A stretch of DNA of 64,000 bases from JTS-RE37 sp041743975 (GCA_041743975.1 JBGTLT010000074.1:1-64000); one strand, 5' to 3'. Shown: positions 18,012 to 26,527, counted from the stretch's first letter. Notes: generated by a model from the sequence alone, not told the origin. Numbers and translations: made by a program.

Positions 18012-18048
18012 TACCCTTGTAAACGAGTGAGCGGAATACACAAGGGTA
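18012..18048 (+). repeat. Intercistronic hairpin, 9-bp perfect stem
   Basis: TACCCTTGT at 18012-18020 pairs with ACAAGGGTA at 18040-18048 across a 19-base loop. It lies in the gap between the GFOR-like and enolase-superfamily genes and has no T-run after it, so it resembles an mRNA-processing or stability element more than an intrinsic terminator. Confidence 0.5.
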
Positions 18049-18117
18049 GGGGGTACCCATAAATCTGCTCAGTACGAACAATTTGTTTTGACAGTACATC
18101 AACTAAATACCAATATT

Positions 18118-19617
18118 ATGAAAAACCACTTACAACACTTGATCGCCAGGCACAGGAAAACCGAAGCGGAGCAGGTTTCCCTTCGGGAATTGGAAGAAAA
18201 GAACCCCCGCACCACTGATGCCCGCCGGAATTTTTTAAAGAAGACTGCCCTGGGTGGGATTGCCTTGTCAGGGTTGGCGGGGTATGCTTTTGAGGAAAGG
18301 GTATCCCACGCCACCTCTAAAGTGAACAGGTCATCGGCCCCATCAGAATTAAAAATCACCGACATGCGGTATGTGCTTACCGATGTGATGGGGGGAACTG
18401 CTATTATCCGGATTGATACCAACCAGGGAATTTACGGCCTGGGGGAGGTGCGGGATGCCGCCGATGTGCGATATGCCCTCATGTTAAAAAGTCGGATCCT
18501 GCAAAAAAACCCCTGTAATGTGGAACAGGTATTCAAAAGCATCCGGCAGTTCGGTGGTCCTGCCCGGCAGGCAGGCGGCGTATGTGCAGTTGAAATGGCG
18601 TTATGGGACCTCTGCGGGAAAGCGTACAACGTCCCCGCATGGCAGTTGCTGGGAGGACGGTACAGGGACAAAATCCGGATGTACGCAGATACCCCGGAAG
18701 CCAGGTCGCCTGAAGAACAAAAAAAATTGATAGAATACCGGGTAAAAGAGCAGGGATACACCTGGTTGAAAATGGATGTTTCTATCGCGGAGCTCAAGGG
18801 GAAGCCGGGAACTGTGGTGAACGGAAAATTTTGGGAAGATTCAAACGGCAACTTATCCCAATGGGGTGACCAGCAAAATTACATGAGTTACAGCAATGCC
18901 ATGCATCCCTTTACCCAGGTTCAGATCACGGACAAAGGGCTGGAGGAACTGGCAGCGATTGTGGAAAATGTACGCAGTATGGTGGGGTATGAGATACCTA
19001 TTTCAACAGACCACTACGGGCATTTTGACCTTAATAATTGTATCCGCCTGGCCAGATCGCTCGAAAAATACAGATTGGCCTGGTTTGAGGATATGGTTCC
19101 CTGGCAGTATACGGAACAATGGAAAACCATTACAAACGCTATTGAAACCCCTACTACCACAGGGGAGGATATCTATTTATTAAAAGATTTTAAACCGCTG
19201 ATCCACGAACATGCCGTGGATATCATCCATCCGGACCTGGCTTCGTCCGGTGGATTGCTGGAGACCAAAAGGATTGGTGACTATGCGGAAGAATTTGGGA
19301 TAGCCATGGCGATGCACCAGGCGGGAACACCTGTTTCCTTTATGGCAAGTGTGCATTGTGCAGCTGCCACCCAAAACTTTTTGACACTGGAACACCACTC
19401 CGTGGATTTGCCCTGGTGGGAAGACCTTGTAACGACCGTAGGGGGATTCAAAATGATTGATAAGGGATTTGCAACCGTTCCCCTGACAGCCCCGGGATTG
19501 GGTATTGAATTGAATGAAGAGGTATTGAAAAAACATATACATCCTAAGGATAAATCCTATTTTGCACCTACTGATGAATGGGATGAACTGCGTTCCCATG
19601 ACCGGTCGTTCAGCTAA
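18118..19617 (+). CDS. Tat-exported mandelate racemase/enolase-superfamily sugar-acid dehydratase-like protein
   Basis: From the ATG at 18118 the protein has 499 residues. A long N-region precedes a Tat motif ARRNFLKK (Arg36-Arg37) and the hydrophobic segment TALGGIALSGLAG. The N-terminal capping domain carries GLGEVRDAADVRYAL and the PARQAGGVCAVEMALWDLCGKA block. The barrel carries WLKMD, an STDHYGHFD metal-ligand strand, WFEDMVPW, TTGEDIYLL and the MHQAGTPVSFM histidine segment, in the order used by acid-sugar dehydratases. The cytosolic relatives dehydrate aldonates to 2-keto-3-deoxy acids. An exported version is unusual. The exact substrate is not readable from sequence. Confidence 0.88.
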   Translation: MKNHLQHLIARHRKTEAEQVSLRELEEKNPRTTDARRNFLKKTALGGIALSGLAGYAFEERVSHATSKVNRSSAPSELKITDMRYVLTDVMGGTAIIRIDTNQGIYGLGEVRDAADVRYALMLKSRILQKNPCNVEQVFKSIRQFGGPARQAGGVCAVEMALWDLCGKAYNVPAWQLLGGRYRDKIRMYADTPEARSPEEQKKLIEYRVKEQGYTWLKMDVSIAELKGKPGTVVNGKFWEDSNGNLSQWGDQQNYMSYSNAMHPFTQVQITDKGLEELAAIVENVRSMVGYEIPISTDHYGHFDLNNCIRLARSLEKYRLAWFEDMVPWQYTEQWKTITNAIETPTTTGEDIYLLKDFKPLIHEHAVDIIHPDLASSGGLLETKRIGDYAEEFGIAMAMHQAGTPVSFMASVHCAAATQNFLTLEHHSVDLPWWEDLVTTVGGFKMIDKGFATVPLTAPGLGIELNEEVLKKHIHPKDKSYFAPTDEWDELRSHDRSFS

Positions 19618-19709
19618 AGAGGTTGGGGAACCGATACCTACCGGCGGTGCGGAATGAACAACAATTTCGAAATTAGTAACCGTAATATCAACAAAAAAAA
19701 CATGATTAT

Positions 19710-20648
19710 ATGTACAGAAAATCAATTGTAACGGGAATGTGTTTGCTTCTCTCCGCTATGGTACAATCCCAGGGCGTGGCATCTACCCCGGAATACATTA
19801 TGTCGCTTACTGCCAACTGGAAAGGGGAACGCTCTGCGGACGGCAGGCCAAAAGTTCCGGATGCCCTTTTAAATCGGCTTAAAAAGATACAAATAGAGGA
19901 GGCATGGGGCTACCTGAGGGGATTGAATTATCACAACCAGTATGAAGGAAACTGGGAAATTATCCACCCGGACAGCGTTATGACCGGGAGGGTTGTCACC
20001 ACACAATATATGCCCCTTCGGCCCGACTTTAAGCAGCTGATCCAATTGGAAGGTGCCCGGGAAAACAGGGACACCATCGGGGGCAGCAATTCGTGGCCTA
20101 TAGAGATTTTACAGCCGGGGGATGTCTATGTGGCCGACGGTTATGGCCGCATCATAGATGGTACCCTGATAGGGTCCAACCTCGGCAATGCGATCTATGC
20201 CAATTCCGGGAACGGCGTCATCTTCGATGCCGGGGTGCGGGATCTGGCAGGGTTGCTCGATATCAAAGGCTTCAACGGGTGGTTCCGGGGTGCTGATCCA
20301 TCCTACCTTCAGCAGGAAATGCTCACCAGTATCAACAACCCGATCCGGATAGGGCGGGCAATCGTGCTCCCTGGCGATGTGGTCCTCGCCAACCGCCACG
20401 GAACCGTTTTCATTCCGGCACACCTGGTGGAACGGCTGGTACTTTCGTCTGAAGTGGTTGGCCTGCGCGATCAGTTTGGATTCCTGAGGCTACGGGAGAA
20501 AAAGTACACCCCAGGGCAGATAGATACCAGCTGGACACCGGAAATAATCGCTGATTTCAAAAGTTGGTTAAAGGATTACCCGGATAGTAAACTGCCCATG
20601 ACACGTATGGAGCTGGATGACTATCTTAGTGCAAACCCGCAATTATAA
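19710..20648 (+). CDS. Exported RraA-like protein (aldolase/decarboxylase fold)
   Basis: The 312-residue protein has a Sec signal peptide ending near VQSQ (residue 21), an extra N-terminal segment (about 25-130) and an RraA/HMG-aldolase core: GDVYVADGYGRIIDG, GSNLGNAIYANSGNGVIFDAGVRD with Arg177 and Asp178 as likely substrate/metal residues, and IVLPGDVVLANRHGTVFIP. Family members include 4-hydroxy-4-methyl-2-oxoglutarate aldolase and oxaloacetate decarboxylase, as well as the RNase E regulator RraA. The active-site residues and export argue for an enzyme. It follows the sugar-acid dehydratase-like gene, so cleavage of a 2-keto acid is plausible (inference). Confidence 0.86.
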   Translation: MYRKSIVTGMCLLLSAMVQSQGVASTPEYIMSLTANWKGERSADGRPKVPDALLNRLKKIQIEEAWGYLRGLNYHNQYEGNWEIIHPDSVMTGRVVTTQYMPLRPDFKQLIQLEGARENRDTIGGSNSWPIEILQPGDVYVADGYGRIIDGTLIGSNLGNAIYANSGNGVIFDAGVRDLAGLLDIKGFNGWFRGADPSYLQQEMLTSINNPIRIGRAIVLPGDVVLANRHGTVFIPAHLVERLVLSSEVVGLRDQFGFLRLREKKYTPGQIDTSWTPEIIADFKSWLKDYPDSKLPMTRMELDDYLSANPQL

Positions 20649-20655
20649 GACTAAC

Positions 20656-20742
20656 AGTAAGGATAAATGGGAACCATGAAAAAACTAAAAATACAATCGG
20701 ATACAGGCAATAATCTTTTAAAGTCCTTCTTTTATCCTTACT
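20656..20742 (+). repeat. 12-bp perfect inverted repeat after the RraA-like gene
   Basis: AGTAAGGATAAA at 20656-20667 pairs exactly with TTTATCCTTACT at 20731-20742, leaving a 63-base loop. It begins eight bases after the stop codon and ends about 50 bases before the NIPSNAP gene. The loop holds an 18-codon frame starting at 20677 that I do not consider a gene on this evidence. Confidence 0.5.
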
Positions 20743-20790
20743 TTTAATTCCGGGCAATTTGGGGGGTTATGATGCACCCATAATGATCGA

Positions 20791-21564
20791 ATGGAAAACA
20801 CTATGGAAAGACGAAAATTTATATATGCTGCAGCCGCCTCCGGGGCCCTGCCATTCGCGTCCTTTGGACAAACGGCCGGGCCTTCCGGGATGGCTGGCAA
20901 GGAATTGTATGAAATCCGTACGTACGAAGCAAAATTCGGAGGGAACCAAAACTTGCTGAAGGAGTATCTTAAGCAGGTGCTGGGCAAAAGTTTGTTGCGT
21001 CTCGGCGCCAGCAATTATATGGTGTTTACGGAATTGGGAAATTCGGATCCCGCCAATATCTGGGTCTTTATCAGTTATCCGGATGCCGGGAGCTTTATGA
21101 AAGCCCACACACTGCAATCCGACCCCGGATATAAAAGCCTTGCGGCCGACTATAATGCGCTTACCAAAGAGCAGGCACTTTATAACCGCTATGCTTCTTC
21201 CTTGTTGCTTGCCTTTGACGGCATGCCCAGGATGACGGCCCCGATTGACGGGGCTTCACTGTTTGAATTAAGGACTTATGAGGGGTATAGTGAAGATGCC
21301 GTAAGGCGCAAAATAAAAATGTTCAATGACGAGGAGATCGACTTGTTTTTGAAAGTGGCATTGCACCCTGTCTTTTTCGGGGAAATGATCATTGGCCCGT
21401 ACCGGCCAAACCTTACTTACATGCTTAATTTCAAGGATATGGAAGAGCATGATGCCCGGTGGAAGGCATTTGGGGAAAGCCCTGAATGGAAGGAGATGAA
21501 TTCCAAAGAGATCTATGCGAATTCGGTGTCCAACATTCGAAAAGTATTTCTGAAACCTTTATAA
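20791..21564 (+). CDS. Tat-exported NIPSNAP family protein
   Basis: The 257-residue protein has a Tat-like leader (ERRKFIYAAAASG) followed by two NIPSNAP-type ferredoxin-like halves, beginning LYEIRTYEAKFGG and LFELRTYEGYSED, each a dimeric alpha-beta barrel unit. An alternative ATG at 20803 removes four residues. NIPSNAP proteins have no established bacterial enzyme activity; related dimeric barrels include monooxygenases and isomerases. Its place in the exported sugar-oxidation run suggests an auxiliary periplasmic enzyme. Only three bases separate its stop from an upstream possible start of the next gene. Confidence 0.87.
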   Translation: MENTMERRKFIYAAAASGALPFASFGQTAGPSGMAGKELYEIRTYEAKFGGNQNLLKEYLKQVLGKSLLRLGASNYMVFTELGNSDPANIWVFISYPDAGSFMKAHTLQSDPGYKSLAADYNALTKEQALYNRYASSLLLAFDGMPRMTAPIDGASLFELRTYEGYSEDAVRRKIKMFNDEEIDLFLKVALHPVFFGEMIIGPYRPNLTYMLNFKDMEEHDARWKAFGESPEWKEMNSKEIYANSVSNIRKVFLKPL

Positions 21565-21596
21565 AAATGCTGAAACAAATTTTAATGGATACTGCC

Positions 21597-22922
21597 ATGC
21601 AAAAAATTATAATCCAATTGACACAAAACCATTTACTGTTCCTGTTTATTTTCACGGCCATCCTATTGGTTGCTGCCTGCGGGGAGGAACCAAAGGAAAA
21701 CGCAGCACAACCTGCCCTTGCAATAAGTTCTGACAATGCAGGGTTGCAACTTCCGGAGGGGTTCGGGGCGTTAAAAGTGGTCGATTCCCTTGGGAAGCCA
21801 CGGCATATTGCGGTAACCTCCAAAGGGGGAATTTATTTAAAATTAAGCGAAACCCTTGACGGAAAGGGCATTTACTACCTGGAGGATACCGATGGCGATG
21901 GGAAAGCCGATTCCAAAGAGGGGTTCGGGGATTACGGTGGCACAGGGATCTTTATAGATGACAACTACCTATATGCTTCCTCGGATGAAGCCGTTTTCCG
22001 GTATGGCCTGGATGAAAACCTGAAAGTAAGCAACCCAGCCCAACCGGATACAGTGGTAAGCAATCTGATAAGCAGGAGGCAACACGCTTCAAAATCAATT
22101 ACCCTGGATGGCAAGGGTAATCTATATGTTAATATCGGTGCCTATTCCAATGCGTGTCAGGTAGAGGACCGCACCCAGGGCTCCCCGGGCATGATGCCCT
22201 GTACCATCCTGGACTCAGCCGGGGGGATCTGGCAGTTCAAAACAGACAAATTGATGCAATCCTATGGGGATGGGGAACGTTATGCCACCGGGTTACGGAA
22301 TGTCGTAGGACTTGACTGGAACACGGAAACCGGACAGCTTTTTGTTATGCAACACGGCCGGGACCAACTAAATACCTTGTATCCCGACTTATATGATGTG
22401 AAAAGTTCTGCCAACCTTCCGGCTGAAACCATGTACGCCATCAATAAGGGTGATAATGCGGGGTGGCCCTATATTTATTATGACCAGGAAAAAAAGCAGA
22501 AAATACTGTCTCCGGAATATGGAGGTGACGGGAATAAGACCGGTGGCGAGGATGCCATTGACCCTGTAGCTGCCTTTCCTGCCCATATAGCGCCCAACGG
22601 ATTGCTGTTCTATACCGGGGATATGTTCCCTGGTTCCTATAAGAACGGAGCTTTTATAGCCTTCCATGGATCATGGAACAGGGCCCCGGAAGTACAGGCG
22701 GGATACATGGTAGCGTTTGTGCCATTTGCCAATGGAAAGCCCAGTGGGGAATGGCAGGTCTTTGCAGATGGATTTGCCGGTTCGGAGGAAATACACTCCC
22801 CGGACCAGGCCAAACACAGGCCTATGGGATTGGCCCAGGGACCTGATGGTTCCCTCTATATTTCTGATGATTCCGGGGGTGCGGTATACCGTATTGTTTA
22901 TAATGATAAGGAGCTGGAATAG
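21597..22922 (+). CDS. Lipoprotein sorbosone/PQQ-type sugar dehydrogenase-like protein
   Basis: From the ATG at 21597 the protein has 441 residues and a lipoprotein signal ending LLVAAC (Cys28); an in-frame ATG at 21567 is possible but makes the leader long. The beta-propeller shows GKPRHIAVTSKGGIYLKL, TGLRNVVGLDWNTETGQLFVMQHGRD, NKGDNAGWPYIYY, IAPNGLLFYTGDMFPG, AFHGSWNRAPEVQAGYMV and GPDGSLYISDDSGGAVYRI, the pattern of L-sorbosone/glucose dehydrogenases of the GDH propeller family, several of which use PQQ. It would oxidise a sugar or alcohol at the outer or inner membrane surface and reduce the cytochrome encoded six bases downstream. Confidence 0.9.
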   Translation: MQKIIIQLTQNHLLFLFIFTAILLVAACGEEPKENAAQPALAISSDNAGLQLPEGFGALKVVDSLGKPRHIAVTSKGGIYLKLSETLDGKGIYYLEDTDGDGKADSKEGFGDYGGTGIFIDDNYLYASSDEAVFRYGLDENLKVSNPAQPDTVVSNLISRRQHASKSITLDGKGNLYVNIGAYSNACQVEDRTQGSPGMMPCTILDSAGGIWQFKTDKLMQSYGDGERYATGLRNVVGLDWNTETGQLFVMQHGRDQLNTLYPDLYDVKSSANLPAETMYAINKGDNAGWPYIYYDQEKKQKILSPEYGGDGNKTGGEDAIDPVAAFPAHIAPNGLLFYTGDMFPGSYKNGAFIAFHGSWNRAPEVQAGYMVAFVPFANGKPSGEWQVFADGFAGSEEIHSPDQAKHRPMGLAQGPDGSLYISDDSGGAVYRIVYNDKELE

Positions 22923-22927
22923 TGGCC

Positions 22928-23422
22928 ATGCACCGAAAAGCATTGGTGGTGATCTTTAGACTTACGGCCGGTATTGTCCTGTTTATGGCAATAGGCTGCG
23001 GGGAAGCCGGAGAAGGAAAAAAAGCCGTTGGCAATACAGGGTCCGGCCCGGTTGTGGCACCGCGGGAAGTGAAAAAGGATACACCCTTGCCGGAATATAT
23101 GGTTGCCGGGGAAAAAGTCTATACCCAATACTGCCTGGTATGCCATCAGGTGACCGGAAGCGGGGTTCCCGGGTTGAACCCGCCTTTGAAGCAAACCGAG
23201 TTTGTAACAGGGGATATTGATCGGCTGCTGGGGATTATCCTCAATGGGTCCAATGTGGGGTTGGTTGTAAACGGTTCAACCTATGCCAATGCAATGCCCG
23301 CATTCCAATCGCTAAGCGATGAGGATATTGCCTACGTTTCGTCTTATATCAGGAATAGTTTCGGGAATGCTGCCACTGAAATAACTCCACCCGAAGTAAC
23401 TGCGTATCGATCCAAAAAATAA
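22928..23422 (+). CDS. Lipoprotein c-type cytochrome
   Basis: The 164-residue protein (ATG at 22928; a GTG overlapping the previous stop is possible) has a lipoprotein signal ending MAIGC (Cys24), a variable linker and one class I cytochrome c domain with CLVCH (Cys69, Cys72, His73) and a distal Met in NAMPAFQSLSDEDIAYVSSYIRN. Heme would be attached after export. Tight coupling to the dehydrogenase gene makes it the likely electron acceptor, passing electrons to a terminal oxidase. It ends the rightward run and converges on the D-aminoacylase-like gene, 30 bases away. Confidence 0.94.
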   Translation: MHRKALVVIFRLTAGIVLFMAIGCGEAGEGKKAVGNTGSGPVVAPREVKKDTPLPEYMVAGEKVYTQYCLVCHQVTGSGVPGLNPPLKQTEFVTGDIDRLLGIILNGSNVGLVVNGSTYANAMPAFQSLSDEDIAYVSSYIRNSFGNAATEITPPEVTAYRSKK

Positions 23423-23452
23423 GGAGCAGTAAATTTTAATTGAGCTATTATC

Positions 23453-25126
23453 CTACCTTTTCACCGATTGGTTACCCGTCCATCCGGGCCCCCTTACTAC
23501 CCGCCCTGGAAGCGCACCCGTATGTTCCCCTTCCTTCAGGACCTGCACTCCGTTTACAAAAATATGCCACATGCCCGTGGCATATTGGTGGGGTTGTTCA
23601 AAGGTGGCGTTGTCCCTGATCTTCCCTTCATCAAACAGTACCACATCCGCGTAATATCCTTTTTGAAGCGAACCCCGCTTCTGCAAACGAAGGTTGGTGG
23701 CCGGAAGGGTCGTTAATTTATAAATAGCATCTTCCAGGGAGATCACTTTTTCATCCCTCACGTAGTGCCCCAGTAGACGGGCAAACGATCCATAAGCCCT
23801 GGGGTGGGTACTTTGTTCCAGGAACACTCCTTCCGCGGTATAGGATCCGGCATCAGAGCATATAGACATATAAGGAAGTGCAAGCTTTTTCCGGATGTTA
23901 TCCTCGGACATTGAAAAATATACCACCTGTATCCTGCTGTCATCTTCGTGGATAAGGTCTGCAATGGTTTCTGCGGCAGGCGTATTGCGTTCTGCTGCAA
24001 CCTCGGCAAGGGTTTTCCCAATAAGGCCCCGGAGTTCTTTGTTCCGGAATCCAACAAGGAGTATTTTCTCCGGCGGAACATGAAATTTTATTTCTCCAAC
24101 CATCTTTTTCCTTTGCGCCGGGTGTTCAATCAGTTTCATCGTGGCGGCATGTCCACCTTCTTTTGCCCATGCAGGCAATAATACGTTAAGTCCGGTTGAA
24201 CTGGCATTGTACATATACATATCTGTTGTGATCGCCAATCCTTTCTTCCGTGCGCTGTCAACAAGGGCAATGGCCTTGTCCAGCAAATCCCAGTTTTCCG
24301 TCCCGGAGGCTTTGAAATGGTAGATCTCGGCCCGGATCGCGGTTTTATCGGCGATAAGGATTAGTTCCCGCACTGCTTCCAGCAATTTTTCCTCCTCGTC
24401 ACGGATGTGTGAAATGTACATCCCGTTAAATTCTGCGGCTACTTTCGCCAGTTCAATAATTTCCTGGGTACTGGCATGGCCGCTGGGTACATAAATAAGG
24501 GAGGTGGAGAGCCCTACAGCGCCTTCTTCCATCGCCTGTTGGGTGAGTTCCTTCATCGTTGCCATCTCATTCTCACTGGGAACCCTGTTCTCATAGCCCA
24601 TCACATATTCACGTAAAGTGCCATTCCCCACAAAAGAGGCAACATTGGGGGTTATCCCTTTCTGTTCCAGGAATTCCAGGTATTCCCCAAGCGTAGTCCA
24701 GGGGATATCATAGCGGATATTCTGCTGGCCAGCCTTCATTTCCTGTTTCATGGATTCGTTTAATGGGCCCATGGAATGGCCTTCTCCCAAAACTTCCAGG
24801 GTAACACCCTGACGGATATCACCCTGTGACCGGCCGTCTTCGATCAGCGATTCATTGGCCCAGCTCAGCATATTGATAAAACCCGGGGCCACCACCAATC
24901 CAGTGGCATCTATTTCGACGACCCCCCGCGTATTTTTCAATTCCCCAATGGCTGCGATAGTATCCCCGTTGATCGCCAGGGATCCTACATAGGACGCCTT
25001 ACCCGATCCGTCAATGATCTTCCCGTTTTTAATGAGGATGTCATATTTCTTTTCGGGGGCACAGGCTAACATCAGGCAGCAAAATGTAATAACACTTAAA
25101 CAATGGTTGCAATTCATGGAAGCCAT
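23453..25126 (-). CDS. Exported D-aminoacylase-like amidohydrolase with altered metal site
   Basis: From the ATG at 25126 the product has 557 residues and a probable lipoprotein signal ending LMLAC (Cys22). The fold follows N-acyl-D-amino-acid deacylases: ILIKNGKIIDGSGK, the ISHIRDEEEKLL histidine, AEIYHFKASG histidine, CSDAGSY aspartate and a C-terminal GSLQKGYYADVVLFD. However, the usual GFIDxHxH strand reads GFINMLSWA (83-90) and the NCG loop reads GEGHS, so the HxH pair and bridging Cys are missing. I recall a Bacteroidota/Planctomycetes subfamily with this change. Activity is uncertain. It is last in the leftward run. Confidence 0.85.
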   Translation of the reverse strand: MASMNCNHCLSVITFCCLMLACAPEKKYDILIKNGKIIDGSGKASYVGSLAINGDTIAAIGELKNTRGVVEIDATGLVVAPGFINMLSWANESLIEDGRSQGDIRQGVTLEVLGEGHSMGPLNESMKQEMKAGQQNIRYDIPWTTLGEYLEFLEQKGITPNVASFVGNGTLREYVMGYENRVPSENEMATMKELTQQAMEEGAVGLSTSLIYVPSGHASTQEIIELAKVAAEFNGMYISHIRDEEEKLLEAVRELILIADKTAIRAEIYHFKASGTENWDLLDKAIALVDSARKKGLAITTDMYMYNASSTGLNVLLPAWAKEGGHAATMKLIEHPAQRKKMVGEIKFHVPPEKILLVGFRNKELRGLIGKTLAEVAAERNTPAAETIADLIHEDDSRIQVVYFSMSEDNIRKKLALPYMSICSDAGSYTAEGVFLEQSTHPRAYGSFARLLGHYVRDEKVISLEDAIYKLTTLPATNLRLQKRGSLQKGYYADVVLFDEGKIRDNATFEQPHQYATGMWHIFVNGVQVLKEGEHTGALPGRVVRGPGWTGNQSVKR

Positions 25127-25157
25127 ATAGTACTTATTTTCAGGTTGCGGCAACAAG

Positions 25158-26516
25158 TTAACCCACCAGTTTTATGATTCCAAGAACCGCCACCCCGGCA
25201 ATGCTCAGGATACTGATCCATAATACCAAGTCATACCAAATGCCGGGTATAAAGTGGGGTTGTAATCTTTTATATCGGAAGTGCAAAACTGCGAAAATCA
25301 CAAGGAACAACAAAAAGGAACCCACTATACCGCCCGTGATAATCATCAACACCGGCAATTGGATAAATATGAAAAGGGTAGCCCAGAGCAAGGGGATAAC
25401 CCACGCCAAAATGGCGACTGTCCGTTTTCGGATCCTGTAATTGTCAAAATTTATCCACCCTATCTGCCCGAAAATATCAGATAGCTGCCGCGTCCAGGCA
25501 GCCAGGGCCGCAAAAAGCGTTGAAAACAGGGTGATAAAAGCCCCGACCAAAAAGGCGTCCCGGGCCAGGGGCCCAAGGGTTTCTGTATACATTGAGGAGA
25601 GCGTTTCCACCATTGCATATCCTTCCGGCACCTGACCCTGGGCATGCAGGACCGCCGCTCCCAACAGGTAGAAGGCTGCCGTCACTGCCGTATAAACACA
25701 CATCGCTAAGAGCGCATCCAATTTCATAACTTTCATCCATCCCGCTGCCCTTTCCTTCCACTCCGGGGACTGGTCATTTCGCCCCGAATAGGCCGCATAG
25801 CCTTTTTCCAGGCACCAGTAATTATAATGAATGATCTCATCCCCGCCCACCCCGGTGATCCCGAATGCTCCAAAGGCAATCGCTACGGCTTCCCGTGGCA
25901 GGTCGAACTGAAGTCCGCTCCAGAGTTCTTCCCAGCTTATCCGGAACGGGGTAAAGGTGAGGAAATAAAGCGATGCAAAGGTAAAGAGTGTAAATAGGCC
26001 TATCATGCCCAGGGAGATCTTCTCAATAAATCGATAATAACCCCTGAAGATCATCAACGCAACGACAACGGCTATAAAAAAGGCATAGAAGGGAATACTC
26101 AATGAGGGTGAGATGATATTCAGGATGATGGCAACACCCCCGACGATTCCTCCTACCTGTAGCATTTTGATTACCATCACAATCAAAACCGTCCAAACGG
26201 CCCACTTCGCTTTCCCAATGCGCGGACCGGGAAGCCTGTTAAACGCCTGCATGGCGGTTTCCCCGGTTAGGATTGTATGCTTCCCAAACTCCAGTTGTAC
26301 CGCTACCTTGACGATACAACTGACAATTATTACCCAAAAGGTTATAAAGCCGGCTTTGGCACCCAGCGTAGTAGTTGCGATCAGTTCCCCGGATCCAACA
26401 ATAGAGGCAGATAATATGAAACTGGGTCCGAGGAAATTCAGCCTCCCCCTGAAAGTTGCAGGGGGTTGCCGGGTTTTCTCCGGGGATAAAACATAGGGAT
26501 CCGTGGTTTCAGGCAT
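25158..26516 (-). CDS. Nramp-family membrane transporter lacking the canonical metal motifs
   Basis: The 452-residue protein has about 11 hydrophobic segments arranged like Nramp/MntH and begins the fold with LNFLGPSFILSASIVGSGELI. Canonical Nramp TM1 has DPGN; here the site reads GSGE (41-44). Canonical TM6 has MPH; here it reads VGGDE (223-227). Both halves of the metal site therefore differ. Similar proteins are annotated as Nramp-family in Bacteroidota and Planctomycetes, but the substrate need not be Mn or Fe. It lies 11 bases from the isomerase/epimerase gene and about 30 bases upstream of the D-aminoacylase-like gene, so it may import a product of this operon. Confidence 0.83.
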   Translation of the reverse strand: MPETTDPYVLSPEKTRQPPATFRGRLNFLGPSFILSASIVGSGELIATTTLGAKAGFITFWVIIVSCIVKVAVQLEFGKHTILTGETAMQAFNRLPGPRIGKAKWAVWTVLIVMVIKMLQVGGIVGGVAIILNIISPSLSIPFYAFFIAVVVALMIFRGYYRFIEKISLGMIGLFTLFTFASLYFLTFTPFRISWEELWSGLQFDLPREAVAIAFGAFGITGVGGDEIIHYNYWCLEKGYAAYSGRNDQSPEWKERAAGWMKVMKLDALLAMCVYTAVTAAFYLLGAAVLHAQGQVPEGYAMVETLSSMYTETLGPLARDAFLVGAFITLFSTLFAALAAWTRQLSDIFGQIGWINFDNYRIRKRTVAILAWVIPLLWATLFIFIQLPVLMIITGGIVGSFLLFLVIFAVLHFRYKRLQPHFIPGIWYDLVLWISILSIAGVAVLGIIKLVG

Positions 26517-26527
26517 TTTTAGTTTGG

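Noticed and set aside
19180..19725. 181-codon minus-strand frame opposite the enolase-superfamily gene
   Set aside because: It has no family motif and lies wholly opposite a gene with a Tat signal and complete metal-ligand strands.
20677..20733. 18-codon frame in the loop of the inverted repeat after the RraA-like gene
   Set aside because: Too short, no recognisable leader-peptide features such as codon runs, and no conservation evidence.
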